Below are positions 5,211 through 5,592 of a stretch of 5,592 nucleotides of DNA, piece by piece (positions within the stretch are counted from its first letter, which is position 1; each line of letters starts with the position of its first letter). A program made the position numbers and the translations under genes. Where the stretch lies: the NCBI GenBank assembly GCA_900299065.1, contig OMIJ01000268.1, positions 1-5,592 of the forward strand, written 5' to 3'. The DNA comes from Hyphomicrobiales bacterium (GTDB lineage: Bacteria > Pseudomonadota > Alphaproteobacteria > Rhizobiales > Beijerinckiaceae). The notes under the pieces were generated by a model. That model was not told where the DNA came from, searched no databases, and was given only the letters and a program-made list of their open reading frames with translations.

Positions 5211-5592
5211 TCAGGCAGCGCTTTTGAATTTGGCAAGACTATCGAACATTGCACGTCCATCCGTCCCGCCAACCAGAGAATCAATCAGATTTTCAGGGTG
5301 CGGCATGAGACCCAGGACATTAAATTTTTCAGAATAGATCCCGGCTATATTATTGATCGAGCCGTTTGGATTGGATTTGGTATCAATCAGTCCATGCTCG
5401 TCACAATAGCGGAATGCAATTCGCCCATTGCCTTCGAGTAGATTGATCGTGTTGGCATCAGCGATATAATTGCCTTCACCATGGGCAATGGCAACTTGAA
5501 TGATCTGTTGTTTGCGATAGGCGCTTGTGAAGGGTGTTGTGTTGGTTTCAACACGTAAGTGCTGCATGCGGCAAATGAAGCGCAGATTTGTA
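5211..5592 (-). CDS. purQ: Phosphoribosylformylglycinamidine synthase glutaminase subunit PurQ, 5' part cut by window
   Basis: C-terminal 126 residues of PurQ, the class I glutamine amidotransferase subunit that releases ammonia from glutamine for PurL. Family members are near 220-230 residues, so the N-terminal part, with the nucleophilic cysteine, lies beyond position 5592. The reading frame stays open to the window edge and keeps matching the family (LRFICR before the internal methionine at 5565-5567), so that ATG is not the start. Visible signatures are IAHGEGNYIAD, RYCDEHG, SNPNGSINNIAGI and LGLMPHPENLID. The MPHPE motif holds the catalytic His and Glu of the triad. It ends GRAMFDSLAKFKSAA with TGA at the complement of 5211-5213. 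purL follows after 12 bases in the same frame. purS is expected further upstream but cannot be seen. Confidence 0.95.
   Translation of the reverse strand, partial: TNLRFICRMQHLRVETNTTPFTSAYRKQQIIQVAIAHGEGNYIADANTINLLEGNGRIAFRYCDEHGLIDTKSNPNGSINNIAGIYSEKFNVLGLMPHPENLIDSLVGGTDGRAMFDSLAKFKSAA

Noticed and set aside
3315..5441. Plus-strand open frames of 69-129 codons opposite purL and purQ
   Set aside because: They run antisense to strongly conserved coding sequence, show no recognisable family, and are expected by chance opposite GC-balanced genes.
5565..5567. The ATG as the start of a short PurQ
   Set aside because: PurQ-like sequence continues upstream in frame to the window edge, so this methionine is internal.
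1..5592. A novel defence, mobile or biosynthetic system
   Set aside because: Every gene falls in a known housekeeping family in an ordered, compact arrangement. I found no direct repeats, transposase, integrase, toxin-antitoxin pair or array.

Overview
The window looks like chromosomal housekeeping DNA from an alphaproteobacterium of middling GC, roughly half G+C by eye. Three things point there: a purQ-purL-bolA-grxD order, a ComF / glutaredoxin 3 / DUF1178 cluster, and a divergent methyltransferase-like gene of the NDUFAF5 (complex I assembly factor) type beside comF. I could not place it to genus. There is no sign of mobile elements, CRISPR, phage genes, tRNA or rRNA. Coding density is very high, with no gene-free stretch over about 85 bases.

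Layout: (1) positions 1-679, minus strand: the N-terminal 226 residues of an NDUFAF5/BioC-like SAM-methyltransferase-fold protein, cut by the left edge. (2) 680-740: a short divergent intergenic region with a possible promoter for the minus gene. (3) 741-2263, plus strand: a three-gene unit, comF, grxC (dithiol glutaredoxin, CSYC site) and a DUF1178 zinc-ribbon-like protein. (4) 2264-2269: a 6-base gap between converging genes, spanned by a 7-bp inverted repeat. (5) 2270-5592, minus strand: read in transcription order, the C-terminal part of purQ (cut by the right edge), purL (GTG start), bolA and grxD.

How the genes fit together: PurQ and PurL are, respectively, the glutaminase and synthetase subunits of FGAM synthase, step four of purine synthesis. 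BolA and the CGFS monothiol glutaredoxin GrxD are known to form [2Fe-2S]-bridged complexes that act in iron-sulfur trafficking. The dithiol glutaredoxin GrxC is a thiol reductant for the cell. The NDUFAF5-like protein probably helps assemble respiratory complex I. So iron-sulfur and thiol-redox functions recur in the window alongside purine synthesis. I see no undescribed multi-gene system. The points most worth checking are a degenerate SAM-binding loop in the NDUFAF5-like protein, a reduced cysteine set in ComF, a possible leaderless transcript for the methyltransferase-like gene, and the very tight convergent junction.
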